NCBI RefSeq assembly: GCF_017875325.1
Contig: NZ_JAGGMN010000001.1
Coordinates: 620,001 to 684,000 of the forward strand
Direction of reading: 5' to 3'
Length of the DNA: 64,000 nucleotides
DNA from: Methanofollis sp. W23
GTDB lineage: Archaea; Halobacteriota; Methanomicrobia; Methanomicrobiales; Methanofollaceae
Shown here: piece after piece, positions 19,268 through 26,562 of the stretch
Layout: each line of letters opens with the position of its first letter
Numbering within the stretch: the stretch's first letter is position 1
Notes under the pieces: generated by a model
The model's database searches: none
What the model saw: the letters and a program-made list of their open reading frames with translations, nothing else
What the model was told of the DNA's origin: nothing
Translations under genes and position numbers: made by a program

Positions 19268-19310
19268 GGCTCTGTAGAACCCCTCGCCAATTCTTGACGA
19301 GGCCACCGCT
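19268..19310 (-). repeat. Family A end fragment
   Basis: GGCTCTGTAGAACCCCTCGC with the following CCAATTCTTGACGAGG matches the end found at 42840 and 32972. Only the terminal 40 bases are present. Confidence 0.55.
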
Positions 19311-19408
19311 CGCGCCTGCCTCCTCTCAGTCTCCTCGAATTCTCATGCCAGGCCCGGGGCGGGATCAGCACCTATACATCTCCTGAGGCCGACCCTTTTG
19401 AGACATTT

Positions 19409-19828
19409 ATGCCCAACTACTGCCCGAACTGCGGAACGCCGATCAAGGAGAGGGATGGCGCCGTCTGCCCGAACTGCGGGGCGCACTTCTCGCCCACGAA
19501 ACAGAAGAACCTCGCGATCGCCCTCATCTGCGCCATCTCGTGCCCAGGCCTCGGCCAGGTCTACAACGGCGAGATCGGGAAAGGGGTGCTGGTCCTCCTC
19601 GGGACCGCCGTCGGCACTCTCCTCCTTATCCCCGGGCTGATCGTCTATCTCTACGGGATCTATGACGGGTATCGGACCGCAGAGAAGATGAATGCCGGGG
19701 AGGTCCCGTTCAGGGAGACCAACGTCCTCTTGATGATCCTCTTTGTCGGACTCCTGGTCCTGGGCCTTTTTGTGCTTGTCCTCCTTGCGGTCTCGGCGGC
19801 GTTTGTGTACGGGATGGGGGCGTTCTGA
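19409..19828 (+). CDS. Zinc-ribbon TM2-like membrane protein
   Basis: A 139-residue protein. The N-terminus is a zinc ribbon (CPNC at 5-8 and CPNC at 20-23). Two or three membrane segments follow, with the GLGQVYNG loop between the first two, as in TM2/DUF5683-like proteins. It is a close paralogue of the next gene, sharing CPGLGQVYNG and LIPGLIV.LYGIYD. The function is unknown; these are widespread in methanogens. Confidence 0.82.
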   Translation: MPNYCPNCGTPIKERDGAVCPNCGAHFSPTKQKNLAIALICAISCPGLGQVYNGEIGKGVLVLLGTAVGTLLLIPGLIVYLYGIYDGYRTAEKMNAGEVPFRETNVLLMILFVGLLVLGLFVLVLLAVSAAFVYGMGAF

Positions 19829-19830
19829 CG

Positions 19831-19837
19831 TTTTTTT
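19831..19837 (+). terminator. Oligo-T terminator
   Basis: Seven T residues lie 3 bases after the stop of the preceding gene. Confidence 0.45.
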
Positions 19838-19935
19838 CTTCTTGAGATTAAGAGACCTTAAATGAACAGACTGAAGAGATGGACCGGGCATAAATAAAAA
19901 TCCACAAATATAGGGGTATCAATCTTTCTCTTATC

Positions 19936-20355
19936 ATGTCTGGCTACTGTTCCAACTGTGGCACCCCCCTCGAACATGACGACGCAGGATCATGTCCTGA
20001 GTGCGGCGTGCAGATACACCCTCCGGAGAAGAAGAGCGTCGCGCTCGCCGCGATCTGCTCGTTCCTGATACCTGGTCTTGGTCAGGTGTACAACGGGGAC
20101 CTCAAGAGGGGGTTTGGGATCCTCCTCGGGACCGCGATCGGCACGGTCCTCCTCCTCATCCCCGGGCTGATCGTCTGGCTCTATGGGATCTATGACGCAT
20201 ATAAGACCGCACAGGGGATCAATGCCGGTGAAGTCCCTTTCAGGGAGAACAGCGGCCTCAAGATGGTCCTCTTCGTCGGCCTCTGGTTTGTGGCTTCCAT
20301 CGTCGCCGGCACCCTCATGGCGGCGATTATGGTCTTCATGACATATGCCCCCTAA
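19936..20355 (+). CDS. Zinc-ribbon TM2-like membrane protein (paralogue)
   Basis: A 139-residue protein of the same design as its upstream neighbour: zinc ribbon (CSNC at 5-8, CPEC at 20-23), then hydrophobic segments with IPGLGQVYNGDLKRG. The two are diverged tandem duplicates. AT-rich sequence with TATA-like words lies 30-45 bp upstream, so it probably has its own promoter. Confidence 0.82.
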   Translation: MSGYCSNCGTPLEHDDAGSCPECGVQIHPPEKKSVALAAICSFLIPGLGQVYNGDLKRGFGILLGTAIGTVLLLIPGLIVWLYGIYDAYKTAQGINAGEVPFRENSGLKMVLFVGLWFVASIVAGTLMAAIMVFMTYAP

Positions 20356-20366
20356 ATTGATTCTTC

Positions 20367-20442
20367 GACTCTGTAGAATCGGGCATGAGGGTGGGGTTCA
20401 AGCATACGCGGTTGAAAATCGTTCTGAGCAGCGCTACAGAGT
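20367..20442 (+). repeat. Family B repeat with both ends
   Basis: GACTCTGTAGAATCGGGCAT opens the element and GCGCTACAGAGTTT closes it, giving a short inverted terminal repeat (ACTCTGTAG/CTACAGAGT). The body has GTGGGGTTCAAGCATACGCG, shared with other family B copies. Confidence 0.7.
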
Positions 20443-20484
20443 TTAAGAGGGTCCTTCTCCTCGCGATTGGATATCTGGAAGATC

Positions 20485-20789
20485 CGGTTTCATCGCCGCC
20501 CCCTGCACATCTTCGTCGTGGGGGGTTCCGGGGGGTGCAACCCCCCGGCGTGAGACGGCAGTGAAGGTTCTGTGATTGGGGACGGCACCCATGATCATCA
20601 CACCTTCCCATACTCTCGTGTCGGGGGCGAATGCCCCCCGGACCCCAGGGGACCACGAGAGGGGCGAGAAGGCACAATCGATGATCTTGAAAAGGGGATC
20701 GCCGTCCTTGACCTCTCGTGGTGCGGGGGGGCTCGGGGGACGGCCAGCCCCCCGCCAGAGAGAGACATCCAGAGGAGTTCTCCAGAGCC
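20485..20789 (-). repeat. Composite family A element
   Basis: Two hairpin cores (GGGGGGTTCCGGGGGGTGCA near 20520 and GGGGGCGAATGCCCCCCGG near 20625) and a right end GGAGTTCTCCAGAGCC at 20774-20789 occur in series. The intervening CACGAGAGG...CCTCTCGTGG words are inverted. It looks like one full copy plus part of another. Confidence 0.6.
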
Positions 20790-20815
20790 GAAAAAAGAAA
20801 AAAAGAAAAAAAGAT

Positions 20816-21475
20816 TTACGCCGGCGCCGGGGCGCTGTCATAGACGAGGGTCATGTACCTCGCTCCAAAGATCCCGATCAGCGGGTAGAGGAGGAGGGCG
20901 ACGAGCCAGCCGAGGAGCGGGATCATCATGACGGCGACGAACCCCAGGCCGATCGCCACGCCCACCGCCCAGAGCACGATGAGGGCGATGAAGAAGGGGC
21001 CCCATCCGACCGCACCGATATGCGCCAGGATCGCCGAGATGTTGAAGGCCTCGCCGAAACTCCCGGTCCTGGCAAACCTGATGAACCCAAAGAGGGCGAC
21101 GAGGCTGATAAGAAACCCGACGACCATGATGACCAGGACCCCGAGGAGCACTGTCCCGGCCCCGGCGACGGCCCCGACGTCGGACCCGCTGGCCATGAGC
21201 ATGAGCGCCCCGCCGAAGAAGACCAGGGCGAGGATGAACACCGGGATGCCGTAGATGATATCGACGATGAGAAACTTGATCCCGTCGATAAAGAGCGTGA
21301 CCCAGTCCTTGAGTTCAGGCGCCGGTTTCGTCCCGCGGTAAACCTCCATCAGGTATCCAAAATACACGGGGAAGATGATCATCGAGATGAAGAGGAGGAG
21401 CCACTTCCCCCATTTTCCCCAGACCGCGTCCTTCGTATATTCGAAGGAATCTCCAAGCATGAAGCCATAATCCAT
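20816..21475 (-). CDS. DUF4013 family membrane protein
   Basis: A 219-residue protein beginning MDYGFMLGDSFEYTKDAVWG, with about five hydrophobic segments and the family word GYLMEVYRGTKPAPELKDW after the first. DUF4013 proteins are common in methanogens and have no known function. The start is set by GGAGGTG 7 bases upstream, and that site lies inside a perfect hairpin (21481-21496). A paralogue follows upstream at 21703-22350. Confidence 0.85.
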   Translation of the reverse strand: MDYGFMLGDSFEYTKDAVWGKWGKWLLLFISMIIFPVYFGYLMEVYRGTKPAPELKDWVTLFIDGIKFLIVDIIYGIPVFILALVFFGGALMLMASGSDVGAVAGAGTVLLGVLVIMVVGFLISLVALFGFIRFARTGSFGEAFNISAILAHIGAVGWGPFFIALIVLWAVGVAIGLGFVAVMMIPLLGWLVALLLYPLIGIFGARYMTLVYDSAPAPA

Positions 21476-21480
21476 AAGAG

Positions 21481-21496
21481 CACACCTCCAGGTGTG
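21481..21496 (-). promoter_or_regulatory. Hairpin holding the ribosome-binding site of the DUF4013 gene
   Basis: CACACCT and AGGTGTG are perfect inverted arms separated by two bases. On the minus strand the Shine-Dalgarno GGAGGTG falls inside the loop and one arm, so folding would hide it. Confidence 0.5.
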
Positions 21497-21592
21497 TAAA
21501 TTTCAGTGCCGGTTTTACCATATATTCATTTCGCAATTTGGAATTTCCATGCAGGTATTTTTTTCAGAATATTCTTCTTACTCGCCCCTGTC

Positions 21593-21690
21593 TATTGTGG
21601 GGGGATGTGTGTCCCCCGCCGTCCTCTCTCTCCAGTCTGGGACGGTACGCCTCTGGCAGAGAGCGCCATCCAGAAGATTTTTAGGGCGAA
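21593..21690 (-). repeat. Family A remnant
   Basis: TGTGGGGGGATGTGTGTCCC is followed by a degraded end (CAGAAGATTTTTAGGGC) in the place where full copies have AGAGGATTTCTACAGAGCC. Confidence 0.45.
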
Positions 21691-21702
21691 AAAAAGGAGA
21701 AC

Positions 21703-22350
21703 CTATTCTGGCACCGTGGCGCTCTCGTAGATGAGCGTCACGTAACGTGCGACAAAGATCGAGAAGACCGGTGCAAGGACGAGGAGGAGCAGACCCCCCA
21801 GGACCGGGATGAGCATCAGCACAAAGGTCACCGCCCAGACCACAAGATACGCGATGACCAGGGCGACAAGATACTGGAGCCACCCGACCGCACCGATATG
21901 CCTGAAGATCGCCGAGAGATTGAAGGCCTCGCCGAAACGCTCGGTCCGTGCAAGCCTGATCGCCCCAAAGATCGAGACCAGACCGATGAGGACCGCGAGG
22001 ACGAAGAGGACGATTGTCCCGATGACAAAGGTCGCCGAACCTGCGGCCGTCAGGCCGCCGCCGGTATAAAATGCCAGCGCCGCCCCGCCGAAAAAGACCA
22101 TGGCGAGGATGATGACCGGGATGTTGTAGATGATCTGGACGAGGAAGAGTTTGACCCCGTCGATGAAGAGTTTGATCCAGTCTTCGAGTTCGGGCGCCAT
22201 CAGTTTTCCCCGGTAAATTTCCATCATATATCCCATGATCAGGGGAAAGATGATCGACGAGATGATCAGCAGCAGCCACTTCACCCATTTTCCCCAGACC
22301 GCCTCTTTCGTATACTCATAGGACCTGCCTATCAGCGTTCCGTACTCCAT
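21703..22350 (-). CDS. DUF4013 family membrane protein (paralogue)
   Basis: A 215-residue protein beginning MEYGTLIGRSYEYTKEAVWG, clearly paralogous to the gene at 20816-21475 along its whole length (GYMMEIYRGKLMAPELEDW, FGEAFNLSAIFRHIGAVGW). About five membrane segments. The ATG at 22350 follows GGAGGGG at 6 bases, so the longer ORF upstream is not used. Repeat debris separates the two paralogues, so each probably has its own promoter. Confidence 0.85.
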   Translation of the reverse strand: MEYGTLIGRSYEYTKEAVWGKWVKWLLLIISSIIFPLIMGYMMEIYRGKLMAPELEDWIKLFIDGVKLFLVQIIYNIPVIILAMVFFGGAALAFYTGGGLTAAGSATFVIGTIVLFVLAVLIGLVSIFGAIRLARTERFGEAFNLSAIFRHIGAVGWLQYLVALVIAYLVVWAVTFVLMLIPVLGGLLLLVLAPVFSIFVARYVTLIYESATVPE

Positions 22351-22664
22351 CCTGTACCCCTCCACGAAGTGCGGCGAGAAAGGGTACGAGATGATATAAG
22401 TCTGCCGAGGCGAGAGAGCAGATCTGTCGGTGCCGGGCAGAAGAAGAGAACGCCATGGGCGATTGCCGTGTGACGGTTCGGTGGCGGGGTGATCAGGATG
22501 GAGCGCTACGCCCTCTCTTCCACAGCAGGGCATTCGCCCCCTCTGCGGGGTGTGGGAAGGCGGGATGTATGGGTGCGCAACGAAGAGGGGAGCGGGGAGG
22601 TATCATCCAAGGTCAGATCACCAGACACTTCAAGCCCGACGACATTCTTTCATCGAGAAGGTCC

Positions 22665-23756
22665 ATGCCGTCGGTCAGAAGATGCCCTGCCTGTGATCTG
22701 TATTATGACGAGACTCTGCCTGCATGCCCGTTCTGCGGGGCCCCAAACGATTCTCTGCCGCACAACAGGGATGCCGCCCCTTCGCCACCATCCGACAGTG
22801 CCCCTCCTCGTTCGCTGGACGTGAAAAAAATCCGCACCCCCCTGGTCGCCGCCCTCTGCAGTCTCCTGTGGGTCGGGTGGGGGCAGTGGTATAATGGGAG
22901 GACCGACGACGGCCTCGTCTATCTTGGGGCATACACGGTCACGGCGCTCTTTGCCACCCTGCTCGTGGTGCCTCTCTTCTTTGTCTCGGTCTGGGCGTCG
23001 GTGATCCTGCTCCTGCTCGCCGTCCTCCTGGTGATCGCGATCCTCGGCCATTCGGTCTACGACGCCTACCGCACGGCAAGGAGGATCAACCTGGGCGAGG
23101 CGGAGTTTGCCGGGAAGAGCAGGTTGTTCTGGGTGCCGGTCGCGGTGTATCTCTGCGTGTTCGTCGTGACGGCGGCGGCCCTGCTCGTCGTCCCGGCGCC
23201 TCAGGCAGAGGGGCAGGTCCAGGTCGATGTCCAGGAGACTCCTGTGCCCGCGGCGACCACGCCGCCGTCGCCCGACACCCAGAGAACAGAGTTCTTCGAC
23301 CTCTTCTTAACAAGAGACGATCTCCCTGAGGGGTATGCGGCGCCCAGGTACAGGTTGAGGCCTGAGTCTGAACTCTCCCCGACGATGAGAGCGTTCGGGG
23401 CCGATGTCGGGTTCGTGGAATTTTTTTCAGAAGACCCCGCACCAGAGCCTGGGGACCTTGTCATCTCGCAGACCCTCATCACCTTCCCTGAAGGAAATGC
23501 CACCAGGATGGTCGACTCTGACTATGAGACCTACTCAGTCGGACGAAACGAAGTGCTCGACCCCCCCGCCGTCGGGGAACACTCAGCGGCATTCAAACTG
23601 ATCGGACGTGACCGGAATACGACCGAGGACCACATTCACTACGTGATCACCTTCTCGCAATATGATCTCTATGAGATGTTCGTGACCGTCGGGCCAGACC
23701 CTGAGTATGACCTGCTCGAAGATCTCGCGGTGAAGGCGGCGGCAAAGATCCCGTGA
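22665..23756 (+). CDS. Zinc-ribbon membrane protein with extracellular C-terminal domain
   Basis: A 363-residue protein. A zinc ribbon (CPAC at 7-10, CPFC at 20-23) is followed by a Pro/Ser linker and a TM2-like block with WGQWYNGRTDDG, then more hydrophobic segments to about residue 185. The remaining 180 residues are soluble, Thr/Pro-rich at first, with no domain I recognise. The start is chosen for GAGAAGG upstream and because it opens the zinc ribbon. It extends the family of the genes at 19409 and 19936. Confidence 0.78.
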   Translation: MPSVRRCPACDLYYDETLPACPFCGAPNDSLPHNRDAAPSPPSDSAPPRSLDVKKIRTPLVAALCSLLWVGWGQWYNGRTDDGLVYLGAYTVTALFATLLVVPLFFVSVWASVILLLLAVLLVIAILGHSVYDAYRTARRINLGEAEFAGKSRLFWVPVAVYLCVFVVTAAALLVVPAPQAEGQVQVDVQETPVPAATTPPSPDTQRTEFFDLFLTRDDLPEGYAAPRYRLRPESELSPTMRAFGADVGFVEFFSEDPAPEPGDLVISQTLITFPEGNATRMVDSDYETYSVGRNEVLDPPAVGEHSAAFKLIGRDRNTTEDHIHYVITFSQYDLYEMFVTVGPDPEYDLLEDLAVKAAAKIP

Positions 23757-24292
23757 GGTCGGGGGGACTTGAAATAAAATGGGTTCTTGCCCGCTCCTTG
23801 TGAAGAGAGGGGAGGGTGCGCGCGCGGATCGGTGAGCATGAAGCAGGAGATCTGGTCCCTGACCGGTCGTGAGGCAGGGCGCGGGCGCGAACGTCTTGAT
23901 GAATCTCTCTGGCGGGGGGCTTGGCCGCCCCCGGACCCCCAGGAGGAAGATATGTGCGGGGATGACATTGGTGATACCAGTTATTTTGTTGCAGGGGTGG
24001 GGTCGATTTATAGGAGGTAAAAAGCCTGCCTGACCCCGAGATCATGATCGAAAAACTTCGCCCCGCCTGGAACAAAAAAAAAATCCGGCTCGCAATAATG
24101 ATTTTCCAACAGACAGGGATCTGCGATTCCGTCCTCCTCTGTGACTCGTGAGGTCTCCCCCGGGGAACGAAATTGACCGCACATGGTCGAGTGATTGGAA
24201 CTCGCTCGTCCCGAGAAGGGTCGAACGACGGGAGGGCGAGTTCACAACAGATATATAATACAAAAGGAATAGTTCGCGAGGAGAGGGCCGAA
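23757..24292. other. Intergenic region with family A remnant
   Basis: Around 23895-23955 the words GATGAATCTCTCTGGCGGGG and GGCTTGGCCGCCCCCGGACC match the family A core at 37030-37075. No terminal repeat is clear. A TATA box follows at 24251. Confidence 0.5.
24251..24260 (+). promoter_or_regulatory. TATA box ahead of a small ORF and secreted protein
   Basis: ATATATAATA lies 42 bp upstream of the ATG at 24293, in an AT-rich patch of otherwise GC-rich sequence. Confidence 0.55.
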
Positions 24293-24400
24293 ATGATCCC
24301 TCTGCAGGGTTCTGTAACCTTGCCAGAAGATCGACACCACCCCGTGACGTCCATTCTCCCTGTAGATCGTGGGGTGTGCGTGTCTCTGACACCATTGTGA
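24293..24400 (+). CDS. Small ORF with strong ribosome-binding site
   Basis: A 35-residue ORF, starting MIPLQGSVTLPEDRHH. Its support is positional: a TATA box 42 bp upstream and GAGGAGAGG six bases before the ATG, with the secreted-protein gene starting 15 bp after its stop. The peptide has no recognisable domain. It may be a leader peptide or simply part of the mRNA 5' region. Confidence 0.35.
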   Translation: MIPLQGSVTLPEDRHHPVTSILPVDRGVCVSLTPL

Positions 24401-24415
24401 CAGGGGTTTTCAGCC

Positions 24416-24907
24416 ATGAAGATCAGAAGAAGAACTCGTATCTGGATGCCGGTACTGGCGGGCGTAGTAATAGCATTCGTATTTTGTGGGTATCTCTCCG
24501 CGAACCCGTGCGATGAAGTCTCTTCTGAAGAAGAGATGATCATGGATGTGCTTCCAGATATCAGGGCCGACGATCTCGAGTGGCTCCTGGGTCGTCATGT
24601 CTACAGAACCTATGGACAGGTAACTCCATTGAATGATACGGAAACCGAAGGGAAATGGTTTCACGACCTCTCTTTTGTTCTGAATAAATCGAAACCAGGT
24701 CTTGCCTCGTTCTTCCCTGAAGGTCCAGTATGCGGTTATGGCATCAATTACCTGGGGGCCATCGAAGTCTATCTCAATGAGAACGAAGACTACGATGAGA
24801 CGACGACGGACGCAATATACGCTATTATCGACGGGTGTGGGAAGGCGGAGGGGGTCAATGCCACACCTGTCATATTCATCCATGCATCGCCTATGAAACT
24901 GGATTAG
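24416..24907 (+). CDS. Small secreted or membrane-anchored protein of unknown function
   Basis: A 163-residue protein. The N-terminus (KIRRRTRIW then a hydrophobic stretch to about residue 29) is a signal peptide or anchor. The remaining external part has acidic residues and two N-x-S/T sites. Two Cys residues (in PVCGYG and DGCGKAEG) could form a disulfide. I do not recognise the family. Composition is slightly AT-richer than the core genes. Confidence 0.65.
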   Translation: MKIRRRTRIWMPVLAGVVIAFVFCGYLSANPCDEVSSEEEMIMDVLPDIRADDLEWLLGRHVYRTYGQVTPLNDTETEGKWFHDLSFVLNKSKPGLASFFPEGPVCGYGINYLGAIEVYLNENEDYDETTTDAIYAIIDGCGKAEGVNATPVIFIHASPMKLD

Positions 24908-24971
24908 ACGATTCTGAATCGCTCGGTACGTGGAAGGGATGAGTGCGAAGTGCATGACTCATGCTTTTTTT

Positions 24972-25090
24972 GGCCCTGTAGAAATCCTCTTGATCGTTCT
25001 CTTCGACGGGGGGGCTGCCCGTGACGTGAGCATAAGGGAAGGCGGATGACACGCATTCTCCCCACGAGAAGTGAGGGTTTCTACAGAACC
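24972..25090 (+). repeat. Family A element, internally deleted (119 bp)
   Basis: Both terminal repeats are intact (GGCCCTGTAGAAATCCTC and GAGGGTTTCTACAGAACC). The middle of full copies is missing: the left hairpin is cut short and joined to the AAGGCGGATGACACGCATTC segment that precedes the right end. Confidence 0.85.
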
Positions 25091-25112
25091 AGATGATCTA
25101 TCGTTTCTGTAT

Positions 25113-25646
25113 TTATTCGTCCCTGAAGCGGGCGTAGAGCACTTCGTCCATGATCGTTCCGTTCTTTGTGACCGCTCTTTTGTGCACGGCCTCCCGTTGA
25201 AAACCGCACTTTTCAAGGACACGCCCTGATGCATGGTTGTTCTCAAAGATTCCTGCCTGGATTCTGACGACGTCCAGACGCTCGAAGGCGATCGGTACGA
25301 GGGCCTTTACCGCTTCTGTTACAATTCCCCTGCCCTGATAGGGTGTGGCCAGCCAGTACCCGATCTCCGCCGTATTTCTGTACACATCCTCAAGAGGAGT
25401 GACGCCGATTCCACCGGCCGCCTCTTCGTCTACCTCTATTGCGAGCAGAATCGCAGACGACGTGCCTGATGCCATATGTATGAAACGCTCCGCATCGTTC
25501 AGGGAATAGGGAAAAGGAAAGCCGTCCCGCATAGAACCCGCGATATCCGGATTGTTCGCATGGCATGCAAGGGCGGGTGCATCATCGATCTCCCAGGGAC
25601 GAAGAGATGCTGATGGTGTCCTGATACAGAGGGGCGGTTTCATCAT
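25113..25646 (-). CDS. GNAT family N-acetyltransferase (RimJ/RimL type)
   Basis: A 177-residue acetyltransferase. It starts with LRPWEIDDAPALACHANN, has the acetyl-CoA pyrophosphate loop in TPYQGRGIVTEAV (about 117-130) and the FENNHASGRVLEKCGFQ signature. This subfamily acetylates protein N-termini or small amines; the substrate is unknown. It is a single gene between a family A element and a decayed toxin gene. Confidence 0.9.
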   Translation of the reverse strand: MMKPPLCIRTPSASLRPWEIDDAPALACHANNPDIAGSMRDGFPFPYSLNDAERFIHMASGTSSAILLAIEVDEEAAGGIGVTPLEDVYRNTAEIGYWLATPYQGRGIVTEAVKALVPIAFERLDVVRIQAGIFENNHASGRVLEKCGFQREAVHKRAVTKNGTIMDEVLYARFRDE

Positions 25647-25717
25647 ATCATATCTCGTGCACGGGTATTTTCTTTTATCTGTTCATTATTATTCGATCGA
25701 TTGTGCCGATATCTCTC

Positions 25718-25740
25718 GGCCCTGTAGAATTTTTTCTGGA
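25718..25740 (+). repeat. Family A end fragment
   Basis: GGCCCTGTAGAATTTTTTCT matches the terminal repeat only, just upstream of the decayed toxin gene. Confidence 0.4.
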
Positions 25741-25774
25741 TGGGCTACCTGGGGTGTGACGATCTGCAGATCAG

Positions 25775-26077
25775 ATGAAGGCGAAGATCTTTTTTGCCGA
25801 CGAGAAACTCAGGGATATGTTTGCCCCCCTGAAAAATTCGCGTCGCTCTGAGGGTGTTCGATGTCCTGGCAGAGAATGCCTTCTGTGGTGTCCGGATCCA
25901 GAAAAAGCAGGTGCCGAAGGTGTACCGGCAGCGCCATTCTTCGATACAAAATCTCTGGAAGTACAACCTGACCGGTTCCTGGCGCCTGATCTATACTGTG
26001 GTCAGCGACGGCGAAACGATCGTAGTGATATCGAGTGGCTGGACCACACGGGCTATGAGCGGTGGTCTGGGTACTGA
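25775..26077 (+). pseudogene. Decayed RelE/ParE-family toxin, two frameshifts
   Basis: Frame of 25775 gives the toxin-like start MKAKIFFADEKLRDMF. Near 25845 the homology moves to the frame of 25854, with VLAENAFCGVRIQKKQVPK and NLWKYNLTGSWRLIYTV, the core of archaeal RelE-type toxins. Near 26015 it returns to the first frame with IEWLDHTGYERW, the usual C-terminus. Two compensating frameshifts and a shortened first part mark a broken gene, unless the bases are misread. No antitoxin gene is seen next to it. Confidence 0.7.
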
Positions 26078-26167
26078 CTGTTTCACCCCTGGCACTACTG
26101 GATCTGGACCGGGTTTTGATCTGGGATAAGCCTATTTTTCGGGGTGTGATCAACGACCTATTTTTTC

Positions 26168-26396
26168 GGCTCTGTAGAAATCCTCTTGATAGTTCTCTTC
26201 GACGGGGGGTTGCACCCCCCGGACCCCCCGCCACACGATAGGTCGAGGACGGCATCCCGTCTTTCAGGATCTTCTATTCAGCCTTCCCGCCTCAATCTTC
26301 ATCCTGGGGGTCCGGGGGCAGCGCCCCCGGCGGGAGGCTATGAGAAGGCGGATGACACACATTCTCCCCACGATATGTGAGGGTTTCTACAGAGCC
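26168..26396 (+). repeat. Family A MITE-like element, full copy (229 bp)
   Basis: This is the reference copy. The ends GGCTCTGTAGAAATCCTC and GAGGGTTTCTACAGAGCC are inverted repeats. Inside are two hairpins (GGGGGGTTGCACCCCCC and GGGGGCAGCGCCCCC) and the words CACGATAGGTCGAGGACGGC and AAGGCGGATGACACACATTC. T-rich bases (ATTTTTT) flank both sides. No ORF. Confidence 0.88.
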
Positions 26397-26562
26397 ATTT
26401 TTTCCATTGCTGGTGTGGTGGTTCGATGCGAATCACGGAATTCGCGTGATGGGCACTATTATCAGTCAGATAATATTTCTGGTTCACTTTGAGTGAGTGA
26501 GAATGTGGGAAATTAAAAAGGATTATTTACGTGGGCAATAAAATATTGGGTCTGGTGATTTT

